Source: Gnetum montanum
Taxonomy: Eukaryota > Streptophyta > Gnetopsida > Gnetales > Gnetaceae
Reading direction: 5' to 3'
DNA length: 28,386 nucleotides
Assembly (NCBI GenBank): GCA_015680685.1
Contig: MNCI01004656.1
Span: 2,270,904 to 2,299,289 of the forward strand
The notes beneath the pieces were generated by a model. That model was given only the letters and a program-made list of their open reading frames with translations. It ran no database searches and had not been told where the DNA came from. A program made the translations under genes and the position numbers. Below are positions 1 through 9,460 of this stretch, piece after piece. How positions within the stretch are numbered: position 1 is the stretch's first letter; each line of letters begins with the position of its first letter.

Positions 1-760
1 TGTTGTTCTTGAGCATCTTCTTGAGCAAGCTAATTATGGCCTTGTTGCTTGCTTTTGCTTGTCCATTGGCTTTAGGGTAATAAGACAATGAGAAATATGG
101 CTTAATGCCTAGGTCATGACAGAAATCCTTTGTTTCCTAGCTACTACATTATGTCGATTATCAGTAACTATGGTAATGGGTATGCCAAAATGGGCTACAA
201 TGTTATCTAGGATGAATTTACAAACTTGTTTAGATGTTGTCCTCCTTAAGGAAATAACTTCAACCTACTTAGTAAAGTATTCAATTACAGTGATGATGAA
301 ACTATGCCCTACTGAAGACTTAGGTGTTATATGTCTAATGATATCCAACCTCCATTGTTGACATGGAAATGTTATCTGAGTGGTATGAAATTTAGTTAGT
401 GGTACATGTATCAAGTTGCTATGCCACTGGCATGTATTACAAGTATTAACCTTTTGCAAGAAATTTTTTTTCATATGAGATGAATAATAACATAACCACC
501 TAATTTTAGTAGCCATGGCTCTAGGCCCTTTATGTCCCCCATAAATACCCTCATGAACCTACTCTAGGACTATTGTAGCTTTAATTTTACCAAGCACTTT
601 AACAATGCACCATCATAGGACTGTTAACCTAATGTGTTATCACCTATGATGATATAATGCAATAATCATTTGCATACAATGTCCTTTTGAGTAGTGGTCA
701 AGCCTTTTGAGGATTCAGCATGGATAAGGTAAACTTTGATATCATCATACCACTCCTTGG
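1..760 (-). pseudogene. Integrase remnant of left element (partial)
   Basis: Integrase joins retroelement cDNA to host DNA. The zinc-binding N-terminus is readable: the histidine pair lies in HEGIYGGH (about 555-532) and the cysteine pair in CNTC (near 450). The catalytic core follows, with the first Asp in WRLDII (near 350) and the second in IVTDN (near 180). After a frameshift, the third region reads YYPKANGQAKASNK (about 75-40). Relatives carry a Glu in NGQVEA; here codon 53-55 reads Lys, so the DDE triad is broken. A TAG stop follows EYFTK. The C-terminal part lies outside the window. Family assignment is firm; activity is ruled out. Confidence 0.88.
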
Positions 761-829
761 CAAGAGTAATATGAACTATGACCATGAACGTATCCTCAAA
801 ATTTTGTGTAATGAAAATAGCATAGTCCA

Positions 830-1345
830 TGGTTTAGGTGGATAACTTGCTAAACACATCAGGTGTTACACTAAAGGCTAATGTTGCAATTGTATCAGCT
901 ATGACATTCTTGTTTCAAGGTATGAGTTGGATATCAATGTTTGTAAATTGTTATAACAATTACTTCCCTAGGCCATAGTAAGGTTGTAAATGTTTGGCTT
1001 TACATGCATAGACCTTGATTACTTAGTTAACCACAAGTTAGGAATCACCTTTGATTATTAATTGGTTGATTCTTAGGTCATGAACTACCATCATCTCTCT
1101 CATCAAACCCTCATACTTTGCTATGTTGTTGGTACATGAAAACTCAAAATGATAGGAAAAGGATCATATTTCATCATATGGCAATGTTACAATAGCAACG
1201 ACATTGGTCCCATGTGCAATTGAAACTTCATCAAAGTGCATGACCGCCTCATAACCCTCAGGTACTTGGCTAACACTGTCGATATGTTCATCAAGGAACT
1301 TAGGATCTAAGGGTACTTGGTTATCAACAAGTGATATTATGAGTT
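830..1345 (-). pseudogene. Second (Tat-type) RNase H domain of left element
   Basis: This domain would cut RNA in RNA/DNA hybrids during reverse transcription. The minus strand reads HFDEVS (first acidic residue), then CTNNIAKYEG, then IKGDS, then NVIADTIATLA. These match the FDG..., NNVAEYEAL, GDSQLV and ADALA blocks of the extra RNase H in plant Tat elements. The usual Glu of AEYEA is Lys here. Stops interrupt it after GDS and at several other points. Its place between the RT/RNase H segment and integrase agrees with the dual-RNase-H layout. The corresponding domain of the right element keeps all four acidic positions. Confidence 0.8.
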
Positions 1346-1489
1346 GTATGGCTATAGCTTGACCTTTCGTTCAAGATTAAGAGATGTAATGAAGGTCAAA
1401 TTTCATAGTTATGGCTTTCCATCTAGTTATATGGTTACTTTTGTAGATGTTGGTCATTATGGCTTTATGTACATTGGCTTTGCAAATGA

Positions 1490-2991
1490 TGTTGACTTAT
1501 CTTTTCAAGAGGTAGTATCTCCACTTCTTCAATGAAAAGACTAGTGCAAGACAATTCTTCTCCACTTTAGTGTACGAGGTCCTGTGGGTAACTAATACAT
1601 TGCTAAGGTAGTATATAGGCATATTTGCTCTATCATCATGCTTTTGATAGAGTAGAGAGGCAATGGACATGTTATAGATAGTAAGGTAGATGTAAAACAA
1701 TTTACCCTCTTGTGGAGGATAGACTAGTAGTAGTTGCACCAACTCTTGCTTAAGGTTTTCAAAGGCCTCTTGGCATTAAGCCATCCTCTCATAGTGAACT
1801 CCTTTCTTAAGAAAGTGTTGCATAGGTTGTAACATACTTATAAGCTTAGTAATAAACCTATGAATAAATTGCAATTTGTCTTATAATCCCCAAAGCTCCT
1901 TAAGGTTTGTAGGCACTGCTAATTTAGATATGGCCTTAACCTTATCAAGATTGACATGTATCCCTACTTTGGACACTACAAAGCCAAGTATCTTACCAGT
2001 CCTAACACCAAAAATGCACTTCTTAGGGTTACGTTGAAGCTCATTCTTAAGGCATCACTTAAGCACAAAATCTATGTCATTAGCATAGTCATTAGACACC
2101 TTGGACTTAATGACTATATCATCCACATAATAGTGGAGAAAACCTAGCATGTAATTGCTAAAGATATAGGTCATGACTCTCTAGTAAGTTGCTCCTACAT
2201 TCTTAAGGCCAAAGGGTATCATAGTATAGCAAAAGGTACCCCAATGAGTCATGAAGGTCATGCTAAGCTAGTGTTCTAAGTTGATCCTAATTTGGCTGTA
2301 TGCCATTAATCCATCCATAATAGACAACAAGGCATGTCCAGTCATAGTATTGATAAGTTGATCAATACTAGGTCAAGGAAAGACATCCTTGATAGTCACT
2401 TTATTTAGGTCTTAGAAATCAATGCAAATATGGATACTCTCATTCTTCATGAGAACTACCACTATGTTGGATACCCATTCTGCATAGTCAATGACTTGGA
2501 TGAAGCCTGCTTGATAAAGTTTTGAAATCTCACCATGAATCCCTAAGGCTAATAAAGTCTAATCTTGTGCACTTTTTGCTTAACTAGTCTGATGCTAGGG
2601 TCTAGTATGATGTTTTTTTGTAATAGGCATGGATCTAGGCTTGACATATCTTTATACAACTAGGCAAAGAACTTAATGTTATCATGTAAGACTTTGGAAA
2701 TGTCTTGAGCTTGTTGAGGTACTAGTGAGAACTTAGTTTAAGGGTTTTCTTCTTACCATTGTGTGTTGTGAAATGAACCTCAACTAGAGAGTCTTTAGTT
2801 ATGTTACCAGCCTCAAGGTTGAGGGTTGTAACTAGGCCTTTTGGTGATTCTAAGGGTTTTCTAATAGAGGCTATGTGATCAACAAGACTCTTAGGCTCAA
2901 GATCTAAGCAATGAAAGTAGATACATAGCTTGACATCACCATGGGATCAATGTAGGCACGAAGGCAAACTGATCTACTCCTAGGTACTCAT
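1490..2991 (-). pseudogene. Pol N-terminus, reverse transcriptase and first RNase H of left element
   Basis: The likely ATG is at 2991-2989, just after a GATAG acceptor-like sequence. The N-terminal linker contains ITKDSLVEV and KTLKLSS, both shared with the right element (TKDPLIEV, KTLKLSS). RT blocks follow: MIPFGLKNVGATY, then the catalytic YVDD at 2129-2118, then KILGFVVSKVGIHV. The RT connection continues as LKELWGL, a TAA stop and KLQFIHRFI. The first RNase H-like segment (1742-1497) reads ASLLYQKHDD, PIYYLSNVL and EKNCLALVFSLKKWRYYL. The RT active-site box is intact, but TAG, TAA and frameshift lesions occur throughout. It is a non-functional copy of a recognised family. Confidence 0.9.
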
Positions 2992-3649
2992 ATTCTATCT
3001 TTCATGTCAACCAAAAGCATATTAAGTGGCCCATGGATATAATTAAATGAAATTATGAAAATACATGCTATTTTAATGCAAACTAGGTCATCCAAGGCTA
3101 TAAATAGAGTAAAAATAAGTAAATAAGATGTAGTAAGGGCCAAAAAAGGTCAAACAAAGGCTAAGAAAAGGTCAAACAAAGGGAAGTATGAGAAATGAGG
3201 CAATTAATGATCAACAAGGGTCATAGTTCTGCTATTTTTAGACCTTAGTGGGCCATGATGCTAGTTTAAGGCCATAGCAGGTGATGATCACATGTGTCAA
3301 ATGGTGGCTAGGGAAGGTCAAACCCCACCATTTAATATGAATCAAAGGCTAAACAAGACCATATAATCCTATAATAAGGATAAACACAATGAAATAAAAG
3401 TATTATCAAGGCTAAATAGGGTAAAGAATGTAATAATGTCCAAAACAAGTTATGATGATGATAAAGCAAGGCTGAAATAAGGCAAAGTAGGACACACATG
3501 ATGAATCTTGGTCATACCATGATCACAAAGGATTATATTTTTCTAATTTTAGGCCTTAGTAGGCCATGATTTGAGGTTACAAGGGTCATGTACTAGTTTG
3601 GGCATCGATCAGGGCTATTTCTAGGCTATTTGGACTAAAAAAGAAAGGA
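2992..3649. other. Non-coding spacer between left pol and the 185-bp array
   Basis: No reading frame here resembles a protein. The stretch contains a short direct duplication built on GGTCAAACAAAGG (about 3150-3182). It also has boxes of the type TTAGGCCTTAGTAGGCCATGA (near 3235-3285 and 3545-3575), which resemble boxes at the other end of the spacer (8165-8330). Confidence 0.5.
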
Positions 3650-5538
3650 TTTTAAGAATTCCACATTGGACTTGCTTGTTTCCATGCTGGCCAACATGGA
3701 AGGGGTGATCCCCAACATGGATGAAACATCCAAATATTTTTCCAAGCTTTTTTTGGTTAGTTGTTAACTTTCGATGGCTTGCATGTTAGTGTAGTTGACT
3801 ATGGAAGGGAATGGACTAGTTTTGGTGTTAGTTTCAACCCTTGGGACCTTTCTTTTAAGCATAAAAATTTCTTCCATGTTGGATCCACATTGGGTAGGAT
3901 GGTCCTAATGTGGAAACTAAGAAAAATGGATTTTATGCTAATTAGAGGATCAGAATTGAGGTTCCAAAGTCTTCCCAACTTAGTGCTAGGCCAAATATAT
4001 CAAAATTGGGCACCTTGAAGATCAAAAATTACTAAAATGTAGGTTTTGAAACTTCATCCCCCCATTTTCATGTTGACTAATGTGGATGGAGGGGGGCTCA
4101 ATGTGGATAATCTAAATCCAAGCCAAAATAAGGTCAAACAAGTAGCTAAAACCTATATCTAGAAGTTGTGCATCTCCTAGCTTCATTTTAAGGCCATTTC
4201 AGAAGATTTTAAGTGTAAAATCAAGTTTGAAGTAGCTTCCACACTAGATCCACATTGGCCAACATGAAGGCAACATGGCGTAGAGGTGGGACTATCTTTT
4301 TTTTATCTTATGATGGTCTAGAAAGAAAATCAATTAGTTTTCTAGGTGCCTAGGCCAACAAACCATGATTTCCCAAGTTTTTATTCAATTTCAGTCATGT
4401 TTGGAGGTTGTTTGAGACCATGCAATGTTACATTTCCCTTGATCCATGCTAGGAGAGTTACTCTAGTGTGGAATATGAGTGTGGATGAATTCTAGGAGCT
4501 AAAATGTTATTAGACAAGCATCTAGCCAAGGCTATGAGGTCTTGGGCTTTCTTTGGTGTATATTATTAAACTCTGAGGGTGTCAAGATGTTGTTAGAAAG
4601 GGAAAAATAACCCTTTAAGATTGGCTCCATGCTAGCCAATGTGGAAGAAGAGGTTCCTAGTGTGAATAGATCATAAATCTCATATCTAGATCAATTTTGA
4701 CCATAATTAACTATGCACGTTAGCCCTTGAGGTCATCAATGTCAAGGGTGAGGGTTTATAGTTAAAATCTAGAGGATTTTAGGGATCCTAAGTGGTTTTT
4801 TGAGTCACCCCCCTTGGATCCATGATAGCCATCATGGATCCTACATGGAGGACCTTAGGGAATGTATTTTTTTTTACATTTTTTGGTAGATCTTGGCCAT
4901 GCATGTGTGTTTCTAGGATCACTGGTGTTGATGGCTAAGGATCAAAGTTAGAATTTGATACTTTTAAGGGTTTTTAGGTAGTTTTTAAGCTCACACACCT
5001 TTCTCCATACTCGCTAGCATGGATCTATTTTGGAGGATTAGAGGGAAGCTATTTTTGATTATTTTTTATCAATCTTGGTTGTGTATGTTTATTCTTTGCG
5101 TCACTGGTGCTAATGGTCATAGCCTAAGATCAAAACTTGGCAATTTTGAGGGTCTCTTAAGGGTTATTTAGCTTGCCTCTTTAGTTTCATGCTAGAAAAC
5201 ATGACACCAATGTAAAAGATCTTAGGAGGTTGATTCATGACTATTTTGGGCTAAATTTTCAAAGCTTGGTAGCTCTCGGATGTGTGGATAGGGTTGTAGG
5301 GTAAGTTTAGATCAAGTTTTTGGATTTTGATGCATCTATGACCTCCCATGGACATTCTTAGCTACATCAATGCTAGCTCTACACTAGATAGTGTGAAAGA
5401 GAGGGGTGTTTAGTGTGAGAAGGGAATAGACATTCCCTCCACACTTAGGTCTTGGAGAAGGGTTTTATGTTATACCCCTTTTGCCTCTACACTTATTCCA
5501 TGCTAGTGAGCATGGAGGGAGGGTTAACCAACATGAAT
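3650..5538. repeat. Diverged ~185-bp tandem array with a hairpin core, at least 11 units
   Basis: A core of the form TCCATGCTAGCCAACATGGA recurs at about 3681, 3873, 4067, 4238, 4442, 4626, 4819, 5004, 5186, 5367 and 5497. Spacings are 192, 194, 171, 204, 184, 193, 185, 182, 181 and 130 bp. Each core is a near-palindrome (CCATG...CATGG) and is usually followed 20-40 bp later by a TGTGGA or ATGGAGGA box. Between cores, several units share text such as TTGGCCATGCATGT, TCACTGGTG and GATCAAA. The units are strongly diverged, so the array is old. It runs into the assembly gap, so its full length is unknown. Confidence 0.8.
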
Positions 5539-5760
5539 NNNNNNNNNNNNNNNNNNNNNNNNNNNNNNNNNNNNNNNNNNNNNNNNNNNNNNNNNNNNNN
5601 NNNNNNNNNNNNNNNNNNNNNNNNNNNNNNNNNNNNNNNNNNNNNNNNNNNNNNNNNNNNNNNNNNNNNNNNNNNNNNNNNNNNNNNNNNNNNNNNNNNN
5701 NNNNNNNNNNNNNNNNNNNNNNNNNNNNNNNNNNNNNNNNNNNNNNNNNNNNNNNNNNNN
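5539..5760. other. Assembly gap (222 N)
   Basis: A run of undetermined bases that starts within the last visible unit of the 185-bp array. A gap inside a tandem array is expected of repeat-limited assembly. Any reading frame across it is meaningless. Confidence 0.99.
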
Positions 5761-7370
5761 CCCGCCCCCCTAGACTATCCCTTGCACTTTAGTGCACTTT
5801 GAGTTCTAATGCAGAAAATTGGCAATGAGGGTGAGAGTGGAAATTTTTATATTTAGGCTTGTTTTCTATTGTTGATTTGACTAAAACACTAATCACACCT
5901 CCCATTCCATACCTAGAACATTAGAGCAGAGCTCTAGGAGAGTTTGTTCCTACACACACCATCTCCATTCAATGTTGAATTACCAAAACTTACTTCCAAC
6001 CACTGTGGAAGCCTCAACTCCTTCAGCTTTCAAGCTTTTGCAATGTTGGTGCAACTAGGATGAAGAAATGTGGAGGATCAAAAAAACCCTAAGGATTCAG
6101 AAGGTAGATGAGGCTGCCCAAAACCTCTTCAAGATGCCCAAGCCTATTTCAATTTAGTCTTCCTCCTCACTCACTCCTAGGTAGGCCATCTCTAGCCATT
6201 TTCCATAGCTTCCTAGCTATTTTTGTGTTCTCATAACTAGGATAGGGGTTATTTTCCATAGATCTATGCAAAGGGGGTTGATGAAATTGAATTCCATCAA
6301 AATCCTACATTATATTTTGGTCATTTATATGTAGATCTAAAGTTGTTTGGCTACTCAAGATTTCATAAATTTGATTTCTAAAATAGGCTTTCTTTTTTAT
6401 GTGCTTTTTCTAAAAATTTGGGAGTGGAGCCATTTTTGTCAAGTTCTACCAAAATCATACCCCCTAATTTGATGTGTTCTTATATGGTCTTAAGGTTTTT
6501 TTATATATTTTAGCTTCAATTAATGGCTAAATTTAATTAGGTTTTATAAATTTTGTGTTTTTAAATGATTTTTTGATCAAAAAATCAAGCAAAGCTATAA
6601 AGGTTTTATTAAGAACATGGCTACATGTTGGAAAACTATAAGGCTATGATTTTTTAGTATTATGTTTGATCTTTACATTGGTTGTGGTCTAATTTGATTT
6701 GGATTCATAATGATGAAGTTATGGTTATTTTAACTAGGTTATGTACTTAGGGTTTGTGTCATTTTTCAAATTTTCATCGAAGTTTACTAATCCTTTCTAA
6801 ATAACTAGCAGGGACTTTGAATTTTTGTTAACCATGGATGCCTAGGACTTGATCTAATATTTCAAATGGCTATGGAATCACTTCATTGGAAGCTCAAATA
6901 AAGTTTTGGAAAAATTTTTACCAACCCTGCATGAAAGGGGGTTTATGTTGATGGCTATAGTTCTGCCAATATAGCTATGGCTCATGTAAAATTTGTTATG
7001 TATTTTATTATTGTACTAGATATGGCTAAAAAGCTTGTGATTTCAAAATTAATTCAGTGGTAAAATTAGTAAAATCAAAGCTTTGAGGAATTTTTTATGA
7101 ATTTTTAACTATGGCTATATCAATTAGGCTTAATTTTGGTTTATAGCACTTTACCCTTAGAGATGGATGTTACTGTCATACTAAGAGATTTCTCTTGCCA
7201 ACATCCATGCCTTTGGGGATTCCTAAAGATCTAAATTATGTTCTAAAGCAAACTTTATGAGAAATATTGATTTTTACTATTTTTAGTAGGATTTTTCCTA
7301 TAGCCATTTTTCCATAGGTGTTAATGCCTTTTCTAAAATAATGTATGGTTTTGACTAAGGCATAATTTCA
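5761..7370 (+). other. Mostly non-coding; possible leading exon (5972-6180) of the left antisense gene
   Basis: From ATG 5972 a frame runs to 6180 with two TAG stops and reads, in part, LLPTTVEASTPSAFKLLQ and KVDEAAQNLFKMPKP. It ends at CCTAG followed by GTAGGCC, a possible splice donor. The next 1.2 kb is T-rich with no convincing coding frame and could be one long intron up to the conserved exon near 7371. I found no similarity between this candidate exon and the exons of the right-hand gene, so it may be unrelated or not coding. Confidence 0.3.
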
Positions 7371-7824
7371 ACCACTTTGAAAGCACTCTCATAGTAGTTG
7401 AGTCTTCTACTTAGATTACTATAGCCATAGATGAGGTCTCTACAGCTATAGTCTCATGGGAGTCACCATTATGGATGGGTGTAGATAGGACCAATATCAT
7501 TGCAAGCATCAATATTTGGGATATTGACTAGGCCAAGATTATAGAAGACCAGATTCTCCAATGCTTAGAGATAGGCCTTCATCATCTTCCCTAAGAGCTT
7601 ATAGAGCTAGATTCCCCATAGGTTTGATGATGTTTATGTTTTATGTTTTAAGTTTTATTTTGGCATTTGTTTATGTCATGGTTTTGGTTATGTTGGTTAC
7701 TGATTGGTTGTATGTTGTTATGTCATAGGTACCACATGATGTCATCAACCCAAACACTGTAGGTGATGATGATGCATTACCCCCTCCCCCTTTGGATGCC
7801 CATTTGGCATCATTGGATACATGA
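7371..7824 (+). pseudogene. C-terminal part of a spliced antisense gene carried by the left element
   Basis: Two exons are visible: about 7371-7621 and 7729-7824. The 107-bp intron starts CCATAG|GTTTGATG and ends GTCATAG|GTACC, and lies in phase 0. The first exon reads DEVSTAIVSWESPLWMG, then DQILQCLEIGLHHLP; the second starts VPHDVINPNTVGDDD, then has a PPPP run, and ends at TGA 7822-7824. The right-hand gene has EEVTLTRFSPRPPSWM, DEIL-CLEVGLDRMP, the same phase-0 intron, then VPSDGIGPNG and an acidic/proline tail. Three in-frame stops (TAG, TAA, TAG) lie in the first exon from 7540 on, and another TAG lies near its start. The gene runs opposite to the left element, between its protease and RT. 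The upstream exons are lost or not recognisable. Function is unknown. Confidence 0.75.
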
Positions 7825-8164
7825 TGTGATAGCTTTTTTTGAAGACATTTTTTGTTTAGTTTCTCTCATGTTAGACATTGTATGGTCGATATTGGCCAAT
7901 GCTTGAGTTGTAGACATTTTGACACTTATGGTTTCTTATTTTGATATTTATGTCACATAATGTGGCCATGGCTATATATATTATTTTAAAATGTTTTAAA
8001 TTTTAAGTTTTGATTTTAGTTTTGGCTATGTATATTGTTGATGGCTTTATTACTTTAAGGTTTTAAGGCTATAAATGTTGTAAGCAAGCATATGCTACTG
8101 ATGGCTACATTGGATATGTTGAAAATGGTTAGACTATTATGAATGGCCATAGGATAAGGGTTGC
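7825..8164. other. T-rich sequence downstream of the left antisense gene
   Basis: No coding frame. It would hold the 3' untranslated region of the antisense gene. It is rich in TTTTAAG and ATGGCTA words. Confidence 0.4.
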
Positions 8165-8330
8165 TTGCTAGTTTTAAGCCATGGACGGTCTCATGTTTAT
8201 CACCAATTTAATGTCTTAGTGAGCTATAGTGTCACTTTAAGGCCTCAACAAGGTGCAGGGTTGCATGTTTTAGGCCATGGCAGGACTTGGGTTTTGCTAG
8301 TTTTAGGCCATGATAGGCCCTCATTACAAG
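8165..8330. repeat. Cluster of TTTTAGGCCATGG-type boxes
   Basis: The box GCTAGTTTTAGGCCATGG and variants occur about four times in 165 bp (near 8165, 8235, 8265 and 8300). The right element has the same kind of boxes in inverted orientation at 19566-19740, at the equivalent place just after its protease. This is further support that the two spacers share ancestry. Confidence 0.65.
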
Positions 8331-8539
8331 AAAATTTATATTTTTGGAAATTTTATATTTTAAATTTTTTATTGATTTTTCTAGTTTTGAAATTTTTATA
8401 GGGCTTTTGACATTTACAACATGTTCTAATGTAAAGAAAGAGAAAGGCTCTAATAAATAACTAAAAATGCAAATGAAAATAAAACTTAGGCTACATGCAG
8501 GAAAGAGTAAATTAAAGTACCCAGAAAAGCATAGCAAGT

Positions 8540-9460
8540 TAATAAAGAAAATTTAGGCTACATGGCTATTGGTACATATCATTACATGGTTATAAGTGCA
8601 TGGGATGGAAGGATCAAGCTGTACTTCACTTGTGCAAAATCTTCCTGATTTTTGAAAGATTAGAAAATGTGTAAGGTCTACTATGAATAAGTTTGTATTC
8701 ACCATCCCGTTTGTTGATGATGCTAAAAGGAATCTCATCCCATAATGCATCTTGCTACTCATCATTGTCATTCTTGGCTCTCCCCTCTCTCTCAGGTTTC
8801 TACATTTCATGGCTAGGAGCCTCTTCTTGAAACTCCACTTCAAATCCCTACTCTATGTCCATGTTGTTAATAGCCAAGGGAATTACATGATAACCATGAA
8901 TGATGATTTCACCCCTCTCATAAGGAAGGTGAATCTCTTGGTGGATGGATGAGGACATGGCTCATAACTAGGCCAACCAAGGTCTTCCCAGAACAAGGTT
9001 AAACCCTGGTGTTTCTTCCATCACTAATAAATCTATAGTTGCGGGGAATTGCTCCCTTTCCACAGAGGTAGACCCCTTGATAGCCACCCTTGATTTATTG
9101 AAGGACTTAAGAGTAGTTGTTGATGTGTGTTGTATTTTCTTTCTCAAGCCTAATCATTCAATGATGGTGCATGGAATGACATTTGTCATAGCCCCATCAT
9201 CTACATGCACTTGGTGCACCTCATATTGTCCTACATGTATAGTATTAATAGAGGAGCCCCAATTACTTTACCATTTTGAGGATTACCTTTGATTTTTCTA
9301 TCACAAAATATTAGTGATGTTGACTTCTCCTCCCTTGCTAAAGGAGGAACCATCACTACATGGATGGATTTCTTGTTCATGGGGATGTCTTCATTAACTA
9401 GGATGAAAGTCAACATCTTAACTAGTACTTTACAATGTATAGTGGAAGTCATAATTTAAT
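8540..9460 (-). pseudogene. Aspartic protease region of left element
   Basis: The protease would release gag and pol products. The leading part has MTSTIHCKVLVKML, NEDIPMNKKSIHVVMVPPL and the remains of the linker typical of plant Ty3 polyproteins (relatives carry S-H-R-x-A-L and a D-I motif). The active-site region reads VHVDDGAMTNVIP (VDDGA at 9204-9188); the catalytic Asp is present. The flap-to-core part leads to FNLVLGRPWL (about 8995-8975), the usual GRPWL box. After that come HQEIHLPYERG and a tail with stops. A frameshift lies near 9230 and TAG/TGA stops occur at several points. The end near 8540 is approximate. Confidence 0.82.

Noticed and set aside
5452-5802. Open frames running through the N block
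   Set aside because: They are open only because the gap contains no stops; the flanks belong to the 185-bp array.
8232-8843. Minus-strand frames of 96-101 codons after the left protease
   Set aside because: The 8553-8843 frame is a shifted reading of the protease tail; the 8232-8537 frame is AT-rich spacer with no similarity to the other element.
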